Counted from the stretch's first letter, positions 45,480 to 57,600 are shown. The stretch is 64,000 nucleotides of DNA from Setomelanomma holmii (GCA_010015745.1 ML978168.1:186001-250000); one strand, 5' to 3'. Notes: generated from the sequence alone by a model not told the origin. Translations and numbers: made by a program.

Positions 45480-46872
45480 ATTCGTAGTAGCCGTCGCATT
45501 CAGGTTCGATTCGTAAGCTTGGTGAATTATATTCGCGATCACAAATCGCAGTTCGAATAATCGTAGAGTAGAGCTTCGTTTCGTTTCAACCACCAGGGCA
45601 TCGATTGGGAACCTCAGGAAACATCTCCAGGCATCGCCCACATTTACCGCATCCAACGTCTAGCGGGGCCGTGGTGCACGTGAGACGCAAGTGTGAGTCA
45701 AACATCTTGTGTTGTTTCCCAACCCTTCCGGCTCATCAACAAGGCTGTTCTACATCTGGCCAGAGAATTGAAGGCAAAACACGACCATATCGCGGTGGGA
45801 GAGCGTGTCTTTATGGTGTTTGACGCGACGATTCGACCATCGGGTCAAGTGGGGCTGGAGCTTGGAGCCGGCTTGAAACGTTTCACGCCCACGAGCGAAT
45901 GGGAATTGAGGATGCACGGGATAATGTATGCAGGCCGTGCAGTAGCCCTGCATTGAAGGTGGCTGGGCAGCAGGATTGGCGGTCAGCACTCGAATCGTCG
46001 CGTGTCAACGGGACCTAACGCGTCGTACCTTTTTGTGCGTTGCTGGAGCGAGTCGCGATTCGACAGCCCACAACAATAACACATGCGTCGCGTTAAGCCT
46101 ACATCGATGGATGGGCAAATGCAGACCATTTCGAGGCTCTGGTCGGAAGTGCGGTCGTTTCGAAACAAAGTTATCGATACGTACCCGGCACGCGCGTGCC
46201 ATGTAGCGCGACAGCCCTAAACGGTCAACACCAGATGTGTATCGTGACTCCATCTCATCTCGAAATTGTCGAGACGAATATTCTCGTGCGTGCCCCTTCT
46301 CACGATGCCCAAAAAAGGCCAACAACTTGCTCGCAACGCGCACCAATGCTCCACCATCGCGTCCCTCACTCCCCGTCAGGCGAGCAGCATCACGACTTCT
46401 TGGCACCTCACGAGCGTGTTAAATCCCGCACCTACATCTAGGTTCTGCCGCTTTCTTGACCGGTCAGGATCAACATGGCTCAACACAAAGCAGGTCAGCA
46501 CGACATGATGGTGCAGCGAACATGAGCACAATGCGCGTCTGAGCAGATTTGGCAGGAGACGTTCGAAACGAGGCTGGAGAAGTGGTTATGATTGGGTATT
46601 ATTACTGTGTACTGAGTCGCTGAAACATGATGACTGCTTGTAGCACTTCAGAGACGTCTCGGTAGATGAAGTAGTGTTGAGGATGATGGGAAGCGAGATC
46701 GAGGTTGTTGATGCACAACTCCGCTTCTGTGTCTACCGAAGCACTCTGTTCATGCCCGAGAGTCGATCGCGTCTTGCTCGAGTGTATTGCTAAGCCGGCA
46801 ATTGTCGCCACCGTTCTCTTCGCGTTTAGACGCATTTAGGATCAACACCGTTGGACAACAACAGTCGAACTA
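45480..46872. other. Intergenic, no supportable gene
   Basis: 1.4 kb with scattered short frames on both strands and no family features. Confidence 0.4.
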
Positions 46873-48523
46873 TCAACGCCTCTTCTCATCCGAGAATCTA
46901 GGCGCGCCCTCGGGCGCAGGAGGAGGTTGGTAGCTCCCTCTGTACCCATTGATCGGCGGCAGATCTTGCCCGATAGCTTCTTCATAGCTGGGCGGTGCAT
47001 CCTCGAACCCGCCAGCTTGCGGTGGTGGTTGCGTGGGCTGACCAGGGAATGCGTTTGGTCCACTCGCAAATTCGGCGTGTGTTGGTGTGGTGGGTGCATG
47101 CGGTGCTGACGTTCCTTGGTAAGGAGGGACGTTCAGCATATGGATGTTCGGCTTCAGAGTGCCCGTTTCGCCTGTCATTGCGGCCTCTAGTAAGGCCTTG
47201 GGAGGCGCAATGCCGGAGTAGACCTTCACCGGAAGTCTTAGAGGCAGCACTACGAGCTGATCTTCGCCATGCTTGTAGCTTCCATAACCAATACCACAGC
47301 GCACTTCGAGCTCATAGTGCCGCGATAAGTTACAGATTGTGAACGTGGGCGGTACAGTATTGGGAATCGGCTTCCCTTGCCCTGCAATTGTTGTTTCGTG
47401 TCAGTCATAGCCTCACATGCATTTGGTGTGTAGGTGCTTGCTTACAGTACTCTCCATTAATTGGAATCTCAGTGTCGATTGGGTCAGCGGGCGTCCCAAT
47501 TGGAATCGCCATGTTGCTGAAAGAGCACAAAATCCAGCTATTTGATTCTGTGCGAGCGACCTCGTGCGCTCGCACCTTGGTATAACCTATCAATTCGATC
47601 TGCAACATTTGCAGGTACACATTCTTTGTGCGCTCACTGACATTCCTCAACAATAGCCGCAGTGGTATGTCCTGATTACATGTGAGAATTGCGGGGTTTG
47701 GAAGTCGTGCATCGATAGACACGCGCGGCGGTACAGTTCCACTCGGGACTGTAGGCGATGGCGGTATGCTTGTCGATGAGCCTTTCCTGTCGAACAGACC
47801 AGGCTTCTTGCCAGCAGCTACACTTGATGCCTTCTCGATGAATTGGTGTTGTCGCCTCGCATAAGCCTCTCCATCCGTTTTGTCAGGCCGTGGTGGTTCG
47901 ATCGGGAGAAGTGTGAAGATAGCGATTGCCCTTGGATTCTCCTTGAAGAACTGCGGTCGGCTCACAGTGACCTTGACAAAGTATCGTATTTCCGCTTCGC
48001 CCGGAAAGCCGGCCAGTGACGGTGGTAGCGTCGCTTTGATGTGGTGTATAGCTGGTCGAGCAAATTCGGGCACCGCATTCGAGAAGGAGACGTTGGAGAT
48101 GGGGCTGTTTGACTGCTGGCATTGCGTGTTCAGAGGTATCTGGTAGCTACATTAGTGTTGCGCGTCAATGTAGGCCTGAACCTGGGACTTGTGAACCTTG
48201 AAGCTGAAGGGATACTCGTAGGTTCCATTATTGATTGCAAAGCTAGCCTTTGGGTTTGCGATGGGATCTTCTGGGCGCACATTTGTTGGGAACAAGGTTT
48301 GCGTCTTGTACAGAAACTTGTGGACCTCTAGCACTGGTCGCTGCTTGTCCGGCCTGTTGGGGTGTAGTGGCGCAAGCAATCGCGTCTTTGACTCGCCCTC
48401 GAGCTTCACGATAATGCTGCTAATATTGGTAGGATTCGGCACTCGAAGAATCACTTTCCCTTGGATGACGTCGAGGTTGGTGTAGTGCTCATGCGGGTGC
48501 TGGAGAGCTATCGAGACATTCAT
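46873..48523 (-). CDS. Arrestin-related trafficking adaptor with PY motif
   Basis: Fungal alpha-arrestins recruit the Rsp5/HulA ubiquitin ligase to plasma-membrane transporters. Exons 48197-48523, 47446-48139 and 46873-47381, with introns of 57 and 64 nt, give 509 residues from MNVSIALQHPHEHYTNLD; a short 5' exon upstream is possible. The arrestin N domain shows VIQGKVILRVPNP and SSIIVKLEGESKTRLL, and YEYPFSFKIPLN crosses the first splice. The arrestin C domain includes NQDIPLRLLLRNVSERTKNVYLQMLQIELIGYT and EYWQGKPIPNTVPPTF across the second splice. The tail is proline-rich with PPSYEEAIGQ, a PPxY ligase-binding motif. Intact. Confidence 0.85.
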
Positions 48524-49165
48524 TCTGGGGGTCTTTTCGTGGCTGCCTGCTATGGAAACGGGTATTTGCAATGTCTGTGGAGGTGGAGCGACATGTCACG
48601 GCTATATGAGCTGTCGCGAAGTGAGTTACTGCAAACAGACGTATTCAGCGTATAAACAATGTCATGGAATTAGCGGCACAGCCGGCAGTACGCGTGTCAA
48701 TAGTGTACGGTGGGAGTGTTTGTAGTCGCAGGCTGAGAAAAGCTGTCACACTCGGCATGATCGGAAACTGGAGGGGTCTTGTCAATCCCCGTCAACGTCA
48801 TAGCTAGGCACGCGTTTCTAACAGCACTCTTGCGACACTTTCAAAACTTCGATTCAATTCCATGGTTTTTTCACGTGTTTTCATGTGCATCGTCTTCGAC
48901 ACGGCTTTGCTATGAGAATCAGGGGTGATCAATCCAAATATGTCCTCGCTCCATGCCGGGCAATGATCCTGCACAGCCACCAGCCACAGCCGCAACAACT
49001 GGGCTGAAGCAACTCCTGTCTGCGCTCGCGCCTATGTAATTGGGCACATCCTCCCTTCAGGTGAGGCTAAATCGAGAATGCCTTACGCGTCCTCACATTG
49101 TCCGCATGGGGCCATAATATGTACCTAGGCCGCGTCTTGGTTGCAGCGCTCAAGTACTAATAGTC
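48524..49165. other. Intergenic between lipase 3' end and arrestin promoter
   Basis: No gene or structured element seen. Confidence 0.4.
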
Positions 49166-50583
49166 TCATAGGTCTTCTTTGGCGAGCATATCTTCAGGAT
49201 CGTTAGTATAAAAGTTGAACTCACTTCGATGCCACTTACCGCAGACATCAAGATAGAAGGCTATCGCGTTGAAACTGCTTTGCATTAGTCGAGATCGTCG
49301 TGGTACGAAGGCCATCATTTCCATACTTGCGCTTGGTCCCGGTTAACGACCAGAACCACCACTTCAGGCGGTTGGTCCAATTGATGAGATCGAGATGACT
49401 GACGCCTATGAGTGTCCCTTTGTAGTCGCCCCATCGACTGGATTGTATGCTAAAGCAAATTAGCCAGGACCTTTCCAGCATCCGCTCGATATCTCCATAC
49501 CTGACCAAACCATCGTTGAGACCCTCTGTTCGCTTCACGATGGCATGCGAAGCAGCGAATACAGACCAGGTACTCGGCTCGAGTGATGCTCCGTATGAGT
49601 AGTATTTCACGTCTTCGATGTCAGGCGTCCTTGGGTTGAAGCTGGTTCTCATATAATCTTGCGTCAATTGTGAGAATGCGCCTGTCTCGAAACCAAAGAA
49701 TTCCATGACTTTGTAGATTCGTTTGATCTGACGTGCTGCACCATAGTCAGACGACGTGGTTTAGCAAAAGTGCAATACGTACGGCCAATCGTCTCGAACA
49801 TATAGTCTGCAAAGGCAGATCCTCGATGTGGTGAAGCTATGGTCGTCAAGGACAGGATCTTGAAGTCTGTCGGCCGTAAGCGACTGATCATGTAGCGCGA
49901 GTCGAGGCCACTGCAATTATTAGTTGATGACATTGAGTTCATGGACGCAGTATCTACCCCTAGATCAGGTTAGCGGATTTATACTCCACATGGATAGACC
50001 CTCATACCATGCTGTGCCTGCTCATTGTTAGTCTCACACTAATGTAGTCATCATAGAGTTCCTACGCACGCTATTATATTGACCGACTTCCCCTTCGCTT
50101 TTTGCGCAATACTCTCCGCTAGTTTCGCCGCTCTTGCTTCTATGCTCCCACTGGGTGGTACGGCAGCCACGATGACCTCGATGCCATTGTGCGCCAGCGC
50201 ATCCGTTATGCCACGCCAGTATTTCAGGCCAGGGAGGAAGTGGCCAGCAAGGCGAAGCTCGTCGAAGCCTAATAGACCGTGTGCGAGGATGATCGTGTGT
50301 TTCTGAATCGTTCAATGAGGCACGGTAGCGACCTGGGTTTGCGGACATACTGGTGTTTCTGTCATGCGTAAGTCTACATATTTCTCAATGCACATGGTGA
50401 AGAACACTTACGATACTTCTCTCGCATCTCCGCGAATTCATCTGTGATCTTGCGACCGAAGTCGTCGAGGCGCGGGTCTTCTTTGCGCCATTGCGTGCAG
50501 CTAAAGAATCGCTGAGCATGCCACTGCTGCGGTTTAAGGGGTGTTTGTGAGCGAAACGTCGCTCTGGCACAGATTCGTATCAT
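49166..50583 (-). CDS. Lipase-like alpha/beta-hydrolase, ten-exon gene with microexons
   Basis: Likely a lipid or ester hydrolase. The N-terminus (MIRICARATFRSQTPL, basic, no acids for about 30 residues) suggests mitochondrial import. Exons on the minus strand: 50412-50583, 50351-50358 (8 nt), 50070-50302, 50008-50017 (10 nt), 49958-49959 (2 nt), 49783-49910, 49501-49735, 49327-49449, 49240-49274 and 49166-49191. They sum to 972 nt, 323 residues. Nine introns of 47-53 nt all have GT-AG ends and most have CTAAC/CTAAT branch sites. Spliced motifs: EKYQTPKHTIILAHGLLGFDE and the nucleophile elbow IIAHSMGGLDSRYM, which appears only if the 10- and 2-nt exons are included. Then SLTTIASPHRGS, EFFGFETGAFSQLT and a C-terminal FYLDVCDMLAKEDL. 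Confidence 0.8.
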
Positions 50584-51098
50584 TGAGTGCAGCGCATGGT
50601 TTGAACTTCGGAGTCGCAGAAAAGCTTGAGCCACAAAGTTTGGTTCGCGTCGCGGTGACGTAACCGAGGCACGCTCCGCGCTCGACCTGCGACAAGGGTC
50701 CGCGGACTAGGTATTGGTACTCAGCATGTTGGTTTACCTCAAAACTTGTAATCAAGTCCTATTAATGTCCCTGAAATGTCAATCATGCTGTCCGAGGTGA
50801 AGTTGGTTCCTGGGCTATTGCTGTAGACAAGACGTTGTTGAGCAGACCTGCAACCAGGATATAAGATATTAGAGAATGGAGGTCCTCGATAATCATCACT
50901 TCCCCTACAGTAGCAGACTTCAGTGTGAGAAATGATATCTATGCGTCTCTCAATCCGAGTTGGTATGGTATAGTATCGCAAGGTTGGCTAGTGGCCCTAT
51001 GTCTGGTCGTACTGCCCTGTCTCTCTTCCGAGTACAGCTTTCCATTGCAGCTTGGCAATGGTTTCAGTGTATTCTTGCAATTCTGTTGCTCAACATAT
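50584..51098. other. Intergenic between VMA10 3' end and lipase promoter
   Basis: 515 nt, no feature seen. Confidence 0.4.
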
Positions 51099-51704
51099 TC
51101 ACTCCCTCCCCTTCGGTGGCTCTGACTTCGCGTTTGTTACGGCTGCGAGCAACTGGTCGACCACTTTGCTGCCAGTCTTCTTGCCAATCTCCTCGATCTC
51201 CTTGACTTTGACATCTGTGTCCTTCTTCGCATCCTCCTCAGCCTTCTGGTTGCCTGAGCTGTGCTATGCTGCCGTTAGCACTCTGTGGTTGTTGCTTAGT
51301 AGCCGGTATGCGCACCTCCTTCTCGAACTTTTGATACTCGTCCTCCTTTTCCTTCTTATAATCCTCAATCTCCTTTTGTGCCTCGTTTCTTGCGTCCTTT
51401 ACTCGCTTTGTACGGTCTGGGTCGATTAGATGGGTGTCATGGCGGGGTCTAGCGAGGCACGTATACATTCTCTTGCTAAAAGAAGTTAGTACATGGTGAC
51501 ATGGCAGAGGTGTATTGGTATTGTACCTTGCTGGACTATCTTCTGTGCATCGCGCTCGGCCTGGAGGGTGTGTGAGCTATGCGGAGGTCATGGCGGGCTG
51601 CCTTCTTACGTCGAGGAGGGTCTGGATACCCGCAGAGTTCTGGGCAGCAGACTACACATTTGTTAGCAACAGCAATGCCTGGCCTTTGCATTCTGTCTTA
51701 CCAT
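51099..51704 (-). CDS. VMA10: V-type proton ATPase subunit G
   Basis: Peripheral-stalk subunit of the vacuolar proton pump. Six coding exons: 51702-51704 (ATG only), 51610-51651, 51527-51560, 51467-51475 (9 nt), 51316-51416 and 51099-51263, with introns of 49-52 nt. They sum to 354 nt, 117 residues, the normal subunit G length. The spliced protein reads MSAAQNSAGIQTLLDAERDA, then QKIVQQAREYRTKRVKDARN, EAQKEIEDYKKEKEDEYQKF and a C-terminal KVVDQLLAAVTNAKSEPPKG. The long charged alpha-helical heptad pattern is typical of the family. Splice sites are canonical and all joins are in phase. Divergent from PET117. Confidence 0.92.
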
Positions 51705-51923
51705 CTTGAGGGTCGGAATGTAGAGTGAGGTGGTGGTTGCTATCGCAAGGGTGTGTCGCAGACAGGCGTGACAGGCAACATGTAGCAGCGGGGACTTGGC
51801 AGGAAGGCGCATCTGGGTCCACATCTGGGGTCCAAGCTCCACCGTGCCGCCAAAAGTTACTTTTCCACATTTCTCCATGATACAAGCCTCACCGTTCTCT
51901 CCCTCCTTCAGAAATACAACAGT
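51705..51923. promoter_or_regulatory. Shared divergent promoter region, VMA10 and PET117
   Basis: 219 nt separate the two start codons, so both promoters and 5' UTRs must lie here. Both genes serve energy metabolism (vacuolar pump, cytochrome oxidase assembly). No single named site is visible. Confidence 0.4.
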
Positions 51924-52233
51924 ATGTCACGGGCATCACAAATAACACTTGCAACCACTTGCGTAGGTGCTGTCGCCATTGTCTTTGCAGTGCACTATGG
52001 ACAGAAGATAGAAAAAGCAGTACGTTCATCAATTCCTCCTCGCATATTCATACTGACGAGAGGCACAGGCCATGCACGCCGGTGTCATTCGAGACTACGA
52101 GCAGCAGCGACTGAAGCGCGAACGTCAGGCCGATTTCGAGATGCAGCGAGCACTGGAGCAGGAATACAGGAAGGTCCAGACAGTATCAGATGGAGGAGGG
52201 CCAGCAGCACAGCAGGAGCAACCGAACCGATGA
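51924..52233 (+). CDS. PET117: Cytochrome c oxidase assembly protein Pet117
   Basis: Small mitochondrial inner-membrane or matrix protein needed for cytochrome c oxidase assembly (haem a synthase oligomerisation in yeast). Exons 51924-52019 and 52069-52233 with a 49-nt intron (GTACGT to CAG) give 86 residues. The sequence starts MSRASQITLATTCVGAVAIV, giving one membrane-like helix, then HYGQKIEKAAMHAGVIRDYE across the splice and RLKRERQADFEMQRALEQEY, the family's charged helix. The length is a little above the usual 70-85 residues because of a Gly/Gln-rich tail. Intact. Confidence 0.88.
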
Positions 52234-53630
52234 TACGATTTGCGCCAGTCTACTACTGCGATCCATTATGGTAGCTGAAAGGCACATCGTAAGACGACAT
52301 CGTTGATGATCAAACCCAGTGCCTCAGGCCCGCCACGTGCCTTGTGCTGCGCCACCCGTTTGGACACCGGTGGAGTTACAGCCTCGCCCTGGATCTGCAC
52401 GTCTCGGACTTGTCGCCGGGAACAAGACACCTTATGCGCCTCACAGACGATCTGCGTCTGCGATGGTCGCTGATTGAGGCACGGCAGAGCAGCCAGTTGC
52501 ATCAGCATCGGCAACATCTGCGTTGCACAACTTGATATCCCTCGGCATGTTGTGTCCGTATGGTACTGGGTTCCGAATCAAGACTTGCATGGTTCGTCGT
52601 GTGGTAACAAGGAGCATTGCCAACTGAACTATTCTTCACAGATCGTAATCCACGATAGGGATATCTGGTTGAAAAGTGCCTGAGACTGGCAAAGCCATAG
52701 TCCGCCTTGTTCAAATTGTAGACAGCCTCAAGTACCGGTGCCCTTTGTTTCTCTTCATTGCTGCAGCAAGAGAACGACAATTTTGTACCTGTATTTGTTC
52801 CAGGTCGGCGCATTATTTGCTTGAGCGCGTGAGTGCAAGCGAGAGGATATCTAAGACCGCTACATCGCGTACATTATATGTTGGCATCAATTATTACACC
52901 AATCAAATCAGAGCACTCAAATCGCCAACACAGCAATCTCCTGGACGCGGTTTAATCGCTTTCTGCTTCTCGCAGCATCGAGGCGTAGTCGGTTAGTCGG
53001 ACCATCGTACGCTATGGTTTGTCATTCACGGCGTCACAGGACTCATTCCGCCACTGGTTGTTCTTGAGAGCTTTTCTCCCGGCTTGGCAGATCTACGTGG
53101 TGAGGTCATGGCCAAGAGCACTGCACGAGAGTGTTCGCGCATTTGGCACGTCACTAGACACCATTTGCGCTCCGCAGAGTCACATTTTGAGAAGGTAACC
53201 AGAAGATGGCATGTTTTGTGCGGTTGCATGCGAACAATATCGCGGATTAAAGGCGTATTTGAGGCGTATCGCAGCCTGATCGGCTGGAAATGCCAATCTG
53301 GTCAGCCACAGCATGCTTGGGTGCGATGCTTCGATTGGCTGATTATGAAGAAATGCCTGGTGCTAACAAAGCGCAGCCACCGCAAGGCTGTGCTAGCCCG
53401 TATTGAGCCGTGGTTGCTGGTTGCTCGCCTTGAGCTAGGGTCTTTCATGACGCAGGGCTGGGTAACTTTCGTGTTTCGTAGGCGATCTCATCATAATTTA
53501 AAGACCCCAGGTTTGCCTCTTGTGTGCTCCTACAATCGATATCCACGAGGCAAACGATACACAATCATCAAACAAACAACTACTCACCACCGAAGGTTGC
53601 CTGTACACGTCTTACCTCCAGCTTGCCGGT
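52234..53630. other. Intergenic, no supportable gene
   Basis: A 187-codon plus-strand frame (53084-53647) lacks motifs and overlaps the presumed promoter of the next gene, so I do not call it. Confidence 0.45.
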
Positions 53631-53636
53631 TATATA
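53631..53636 (+). promoter_or_regulatory. TATA element of the secreted Gly/Ser-rich protein gene
   Basis: TATATA about 95 nt before the ATG at 53730. The spacing suits a fungal core promoter. Confidence 0.35.
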
Positions 53637-53729
53637 CACGTTCGTGACAACAAGTGTCGCGCATCTTACGACTCCGAACAATCGTTCTTGCGCAATCGTC
53701 GCACACCAATACCACGCCACACATTCACC

Positions 53730-54620
53730 ATGGTGCGAATACTCTCAGGCCTAACATACATCGCGCTTTTCACACAAGCCATTAGCGCTGCATCAATACC
53801 AGACGCGCACATCAATGCGCTCGACGTCCTGGAAGCACATGCGGGCAGCGCGCCCCGCTCAGCAGACATCGTCTCCCCTGACCATACCTTGGAAAAGCGC
53901 AAGGGCGGCGGCGGACGAGGAGGCGGCAGCAGCAGCTCCAGTAGCTCATCATCAGGCGGCGGGCGTTCAAGCGGCGGCTCATCCTCCAGCTCCTCGCGAA
54001 CATCGAGCAGCTCTTTCGTTGGCGGATCCACACGCCTCGGCTCTGGCCCCTCACGATCCTACGGACGCGGCGGATACTATGGCGGCGGCGCAGCAGTACC
54101 CTACCAGGCCGGTTCGCGTACACCAAAGGGTTTAGTCGCTGGTGCGTTGATCGCGCCTATTGCCATCCTAGCTATCATGCCTGGTCTATGGCTGTACAGC
54201 GTGTATCCGTATTACTACAACAACCCATACCGGTTTTACAATCGAACCGCCACAAACCACACCAACACCAACAACGATGCGCGCTCGCTACTCGCTCTGC
54301 GCCAGGAAGCTACTGGCGCCAACCAGACGTTGCCAGTCGTGTGTTTGTGCCAGGATTTCGCGGTCTGCGGATGCGACGAGAATACAGATCAGCAGTATAT
54401 CAGCGACCTTGTGGGCGATGGCGATTACAGCAAGCTGAATAAGAGTCTGATCACTGTCTCCGATGTCAATGGTACTCGCACGCTTGTTCTGAACGGCTCG
54501 TTGCCCAATGGTACCACTGCACCAGGTGGCGTTGACGATGCCGCGGCGAGTCTGGCGATTGGGAAGTACTCTGGCTACTGGGCTATGGGACTTATTGTAT
54601 TGTATGGTGTCTTCATATAA
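53730..54620 (+). CDS. Secreted or surface Gly/Ser-rich protein of unknown function
   Basis: Single exon, 296 residues, ATG in a good context (CACCATGG). The N-terminal signal peptide is MVRILSGLTYIALFTQAISA. A propeptide-like segment ends in LEKR, a Kex2-type cleavage site (about residues 50-53). A pure Gly/Ser/Arg tract follows (to about residue 120). Next come a Gly/Tyr patch (RGGYYGGGAAVPYQAGSR), a hydrophobic membrane-like segment (LVAGALIAPIAILAIMPGLW), several N-glycosylation sites (NRT, NHT, NQT, NKS, NGT), a CLCQDFAVCGC cysteine cluster and a hydrophobic C-terminus that could be a GPI signal. It resembles an uncharacterised fungal family (possibly DUF7732) by the AVPYQAGSRTPKG and PGLWLYSVY segments. 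Function unknown. Confidence 0.8.
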   Translation: MVRILSGLTYIALFTQAISAASIPDAHINALDVLEAHAGSAPRSADIVSPDHTLEKRKGGGGRGGGSSSSSSSSSGGGRSSGGSSSSSSRTSSSSFVGGSTRLGSGPSRSYGRGGYYGGGAAVPYQAGSRTPKGLVAGALIAPIAILAIMPGLWLYSVYPYYYNNPYRFYNRTATNHTNTNNDARSLLALRQEATGANQTLPVVCLCQDFAVCGCDENTDQQYISDLVGDGDYSKLNKSLITVSDVNGTRTLVLNGSLPNGTTAPGGVDDAAASLAIGKYSGYWAMGLIVLYGVFI

Positions 54621-57600
54621 ACGTCGGCCTTGAACGAGACACATAACTTTTCCTTTGTATAATTTTCATGGTTGAGACTGCTAAGAGCAAGTGTGGCTCT
54701 CGCACCAGGATTCAGTGGATGGATGTATTAGTGTCACGACTTCAAGATGCATGACTGGAGTTTTGCGGCTGGATTTGAGATTGGAACGGATATACCCAGT
54801 CGTTTCATGTTCTGCTCATGAGCGTACAAACGCTCCAATTACTAGAGCTCATTCAAATTACCTTTCAACCCCAATCCCGACTAGTAAAGTGAAGTATCTC
54901 AATTTATACACAGTGCTCCAATCCCTATCCAAGCGTGTCCACCACGCTCAAACCCATTCATTCCTGCAACTAATAAAAAACCCTCACCTTCCTCATACAC
55001 CCACCCTAGACAGCACAACGCCACCATAACTCCGTCCCCAGTGGCGAACGTTTACCACTCCGCCGCCGAGATGCGCCTTCGTGGCGCAGTCACGGTAGCT
55101 TGAACGCGTGCCCCGTATTCCTGCACTTGTACAACGCCTTCGAGACCCTTGGCTCGCAAACATGCGTTTACTTGTATGCAGTCATGTGGCGTGGGCTGAG
55201 TCGAGTCGAATCATGTGCGAGTCCGTACACGTTGGTCAGGTTGGGGAGGAAGGGTTGTATATGTTGTTGATTGGGGGGATCAACTTTTGAGAGCGTGTTG
55301 AGGGCGGAGGGAGCGATGGTGAGGTGCTTCGATGTCTAAATTTGGACTAACCGGTGAATGAATGCAGATACTGTTGGTCTGTGGGCACTGTTGTAGTGAG
55401 GTTGCGAAATCCAGTGGCTCACTGTGGCGAACATTCTTGGCAGTGTTGTCTGTCTCTGACAGAAACGGTGGCGATGATGGTGACTGGGTATGGTTGTATG
55501 TATAGTCAGAGAGGGGTTGGTTTTGCGATTGGTGGTGAGGCTAGTAGTAATGATGTGCTTCGATGTATGGGGGTGACTTGGCGGTACCGGTGAGGAGACG
55601 AGCAGGTAAAGTTCTGAATGCTACGGGTAGCTCCTCGATGAGAGCTTTGTGGTTGGATTACTCCGCCATAGACACTGGAACGAATGGCCTTGAAATCGGT
55701 CGGTGAACTGCGCTGTTCATATTGTCAGGGCGTTGATATGATTCAGGTGGCGAAGACTGTTGTGGACTGTTGTGAGCTACTCAGTACGTATGCTGATCTA
55801 ATATGGCCGGAATCGATGGGGCATGTTTCGGACATGTTCCCCTTTTTGATCGTTTGTACGGAGAGTAATTCCGAGGCAGACGAGCATACCTAGGCTGTGA
55901 GTTGTCTTGACCATGTCTGTCAGTAGTGATGCCCTAGTGAAGCGACGACATTGCCTCGATGCAACTAGGCAGCCAGAGCGCTTGGCCGGTATCTAGAGGT
56001 GGATTACCACATCCGAGTTAACTTGTCCGAACGTACCAATCATGAGGTAGCCAAGGCTAAGGTACTGGTGGGTGCTGACATAGTCATAAGAGCACACACA
56101 ACTCTGTGACTAACCTACCCGAACAAAATGTGTCGATGCAGCACACGGCAGGGACGTCTGATGGTGAGTGTGGCTACAGGAATTCCGGTCAATCTACCTT
56201 AAACAATGAACTAGCAGTAAAGTTTCGTAGCTTATCACTCGTTGTTGATTCCCGGGTCCATGGTCCGGGCGTCGGATGGATACCTGTGGAGCATGCATTG
56301 AGCTGGGGTGATCCCTCACCGCCATGTAAGATTTCGGTGAACGGTTCCAAGAGTGATTGCAGCAAATGGGCGTCGGAGAATATAGGTATGTCGAGGAGTT
56401 AAAGTGGAAACTAGCCTTAACAAGGCTGGATTTTGGTGTCTGAGATTGTCTGGTTGTGTGCTGAAGCGCGGTCGCAATCAAGTGTCACCAAACGTACTCG
56501 TCCGAAGTGAGTTGAGAGACCAGCGCCAACACTTCAGTGGATGTAGTCTCAGTACTAGCAAGATGTACTTGTCCCCATGCTTCCGGTGTGATGGACTTAC
56601 AGACCCCCTGTATTGGTCGGTGTAAAAGCAGATGTTCTCGAACGGGATACCGAGTCCAGAACGGAGTTGAACGTCTGACACGGGTCGGCCGCAGTATCGG
56701 CCTACAAGGCCGGGCTGGTTTATGAGCGTGTAATGCTACTCATCGGCGCAATCTCCAGTGATAGGTTGACAATCTCAGTCACGCACCGTGGCCCCGTTGG
56801 GCAGCGTGACGGCAACAGTACCCTTAGGTATGACTAGATCTCTGTATATAGATGCAGTTACTATTCGAATGCCCTATTTCCAAAAGCGAAGTCACTAAGC
56901 CTGTAGTAAATTTAGTCGTCCGAAGTCTGCCTTAGACGTCCCCCTCCTATCCAGAGATAGTCTTGTGGTGGGGGCGAAATTGGTGAACAATCGCGACACG
57001 CGTGAGATTCCGGTTCCTGAAACAGTAAACTTACCCAGCTTGATCGTGCAAGCTGCATGAATTCAAAATGGTAGGTCTGGGGAGCATACCCTTTGTCTGC
57101 TGTAAGGCAGTTGACATCATTGAGCATAGGGCTGGAGATCAACGCGGAGAGCATTGATGAGAAGGCCGGTGTGAGACATCGCTCTTGCCGCCACGTGGTC
57201 CCAGAGCCGGGTATGGTGCATAGGGCTGCATATCGTGTTTCAACGGCGCAGTCAGCGTGCAGGCGCGGATCTGAGCCGCCCGTCGTCTGAACGACGTCGT
57301 TCAAAGACCGGTGGGGCGCTTCCATGATTCGAGTCGGGCGGAAGATACGCGGCACCCTTGCTCGATATACTCAGGCGAGTTCGAACAATTGCATGATGCC
57401 TTTCTGTCGACGTGGCAAATAGGACTGACATCGAATGACGTTCGCAGCGGCCGTGGCATTTCTCACTCTGGCCTACCAGTACTATCATCTGGAATCGACA
57501 AGATTTGAGAAAGAGTAAACGAATGAGAGGGTTCATGACAGATTTGCAGGCTGCTTCTCCAAATCGCAAGCGATGATCTGCAGGTCGGCAGGCAACACTC

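Noticed and set aside
53084..53647. 187-codon plus-strand frame upstream of the secreted protein gene
   Set aside because: No recognisable motifs; it runs through the TATA box and 5' UTR of the next gene.
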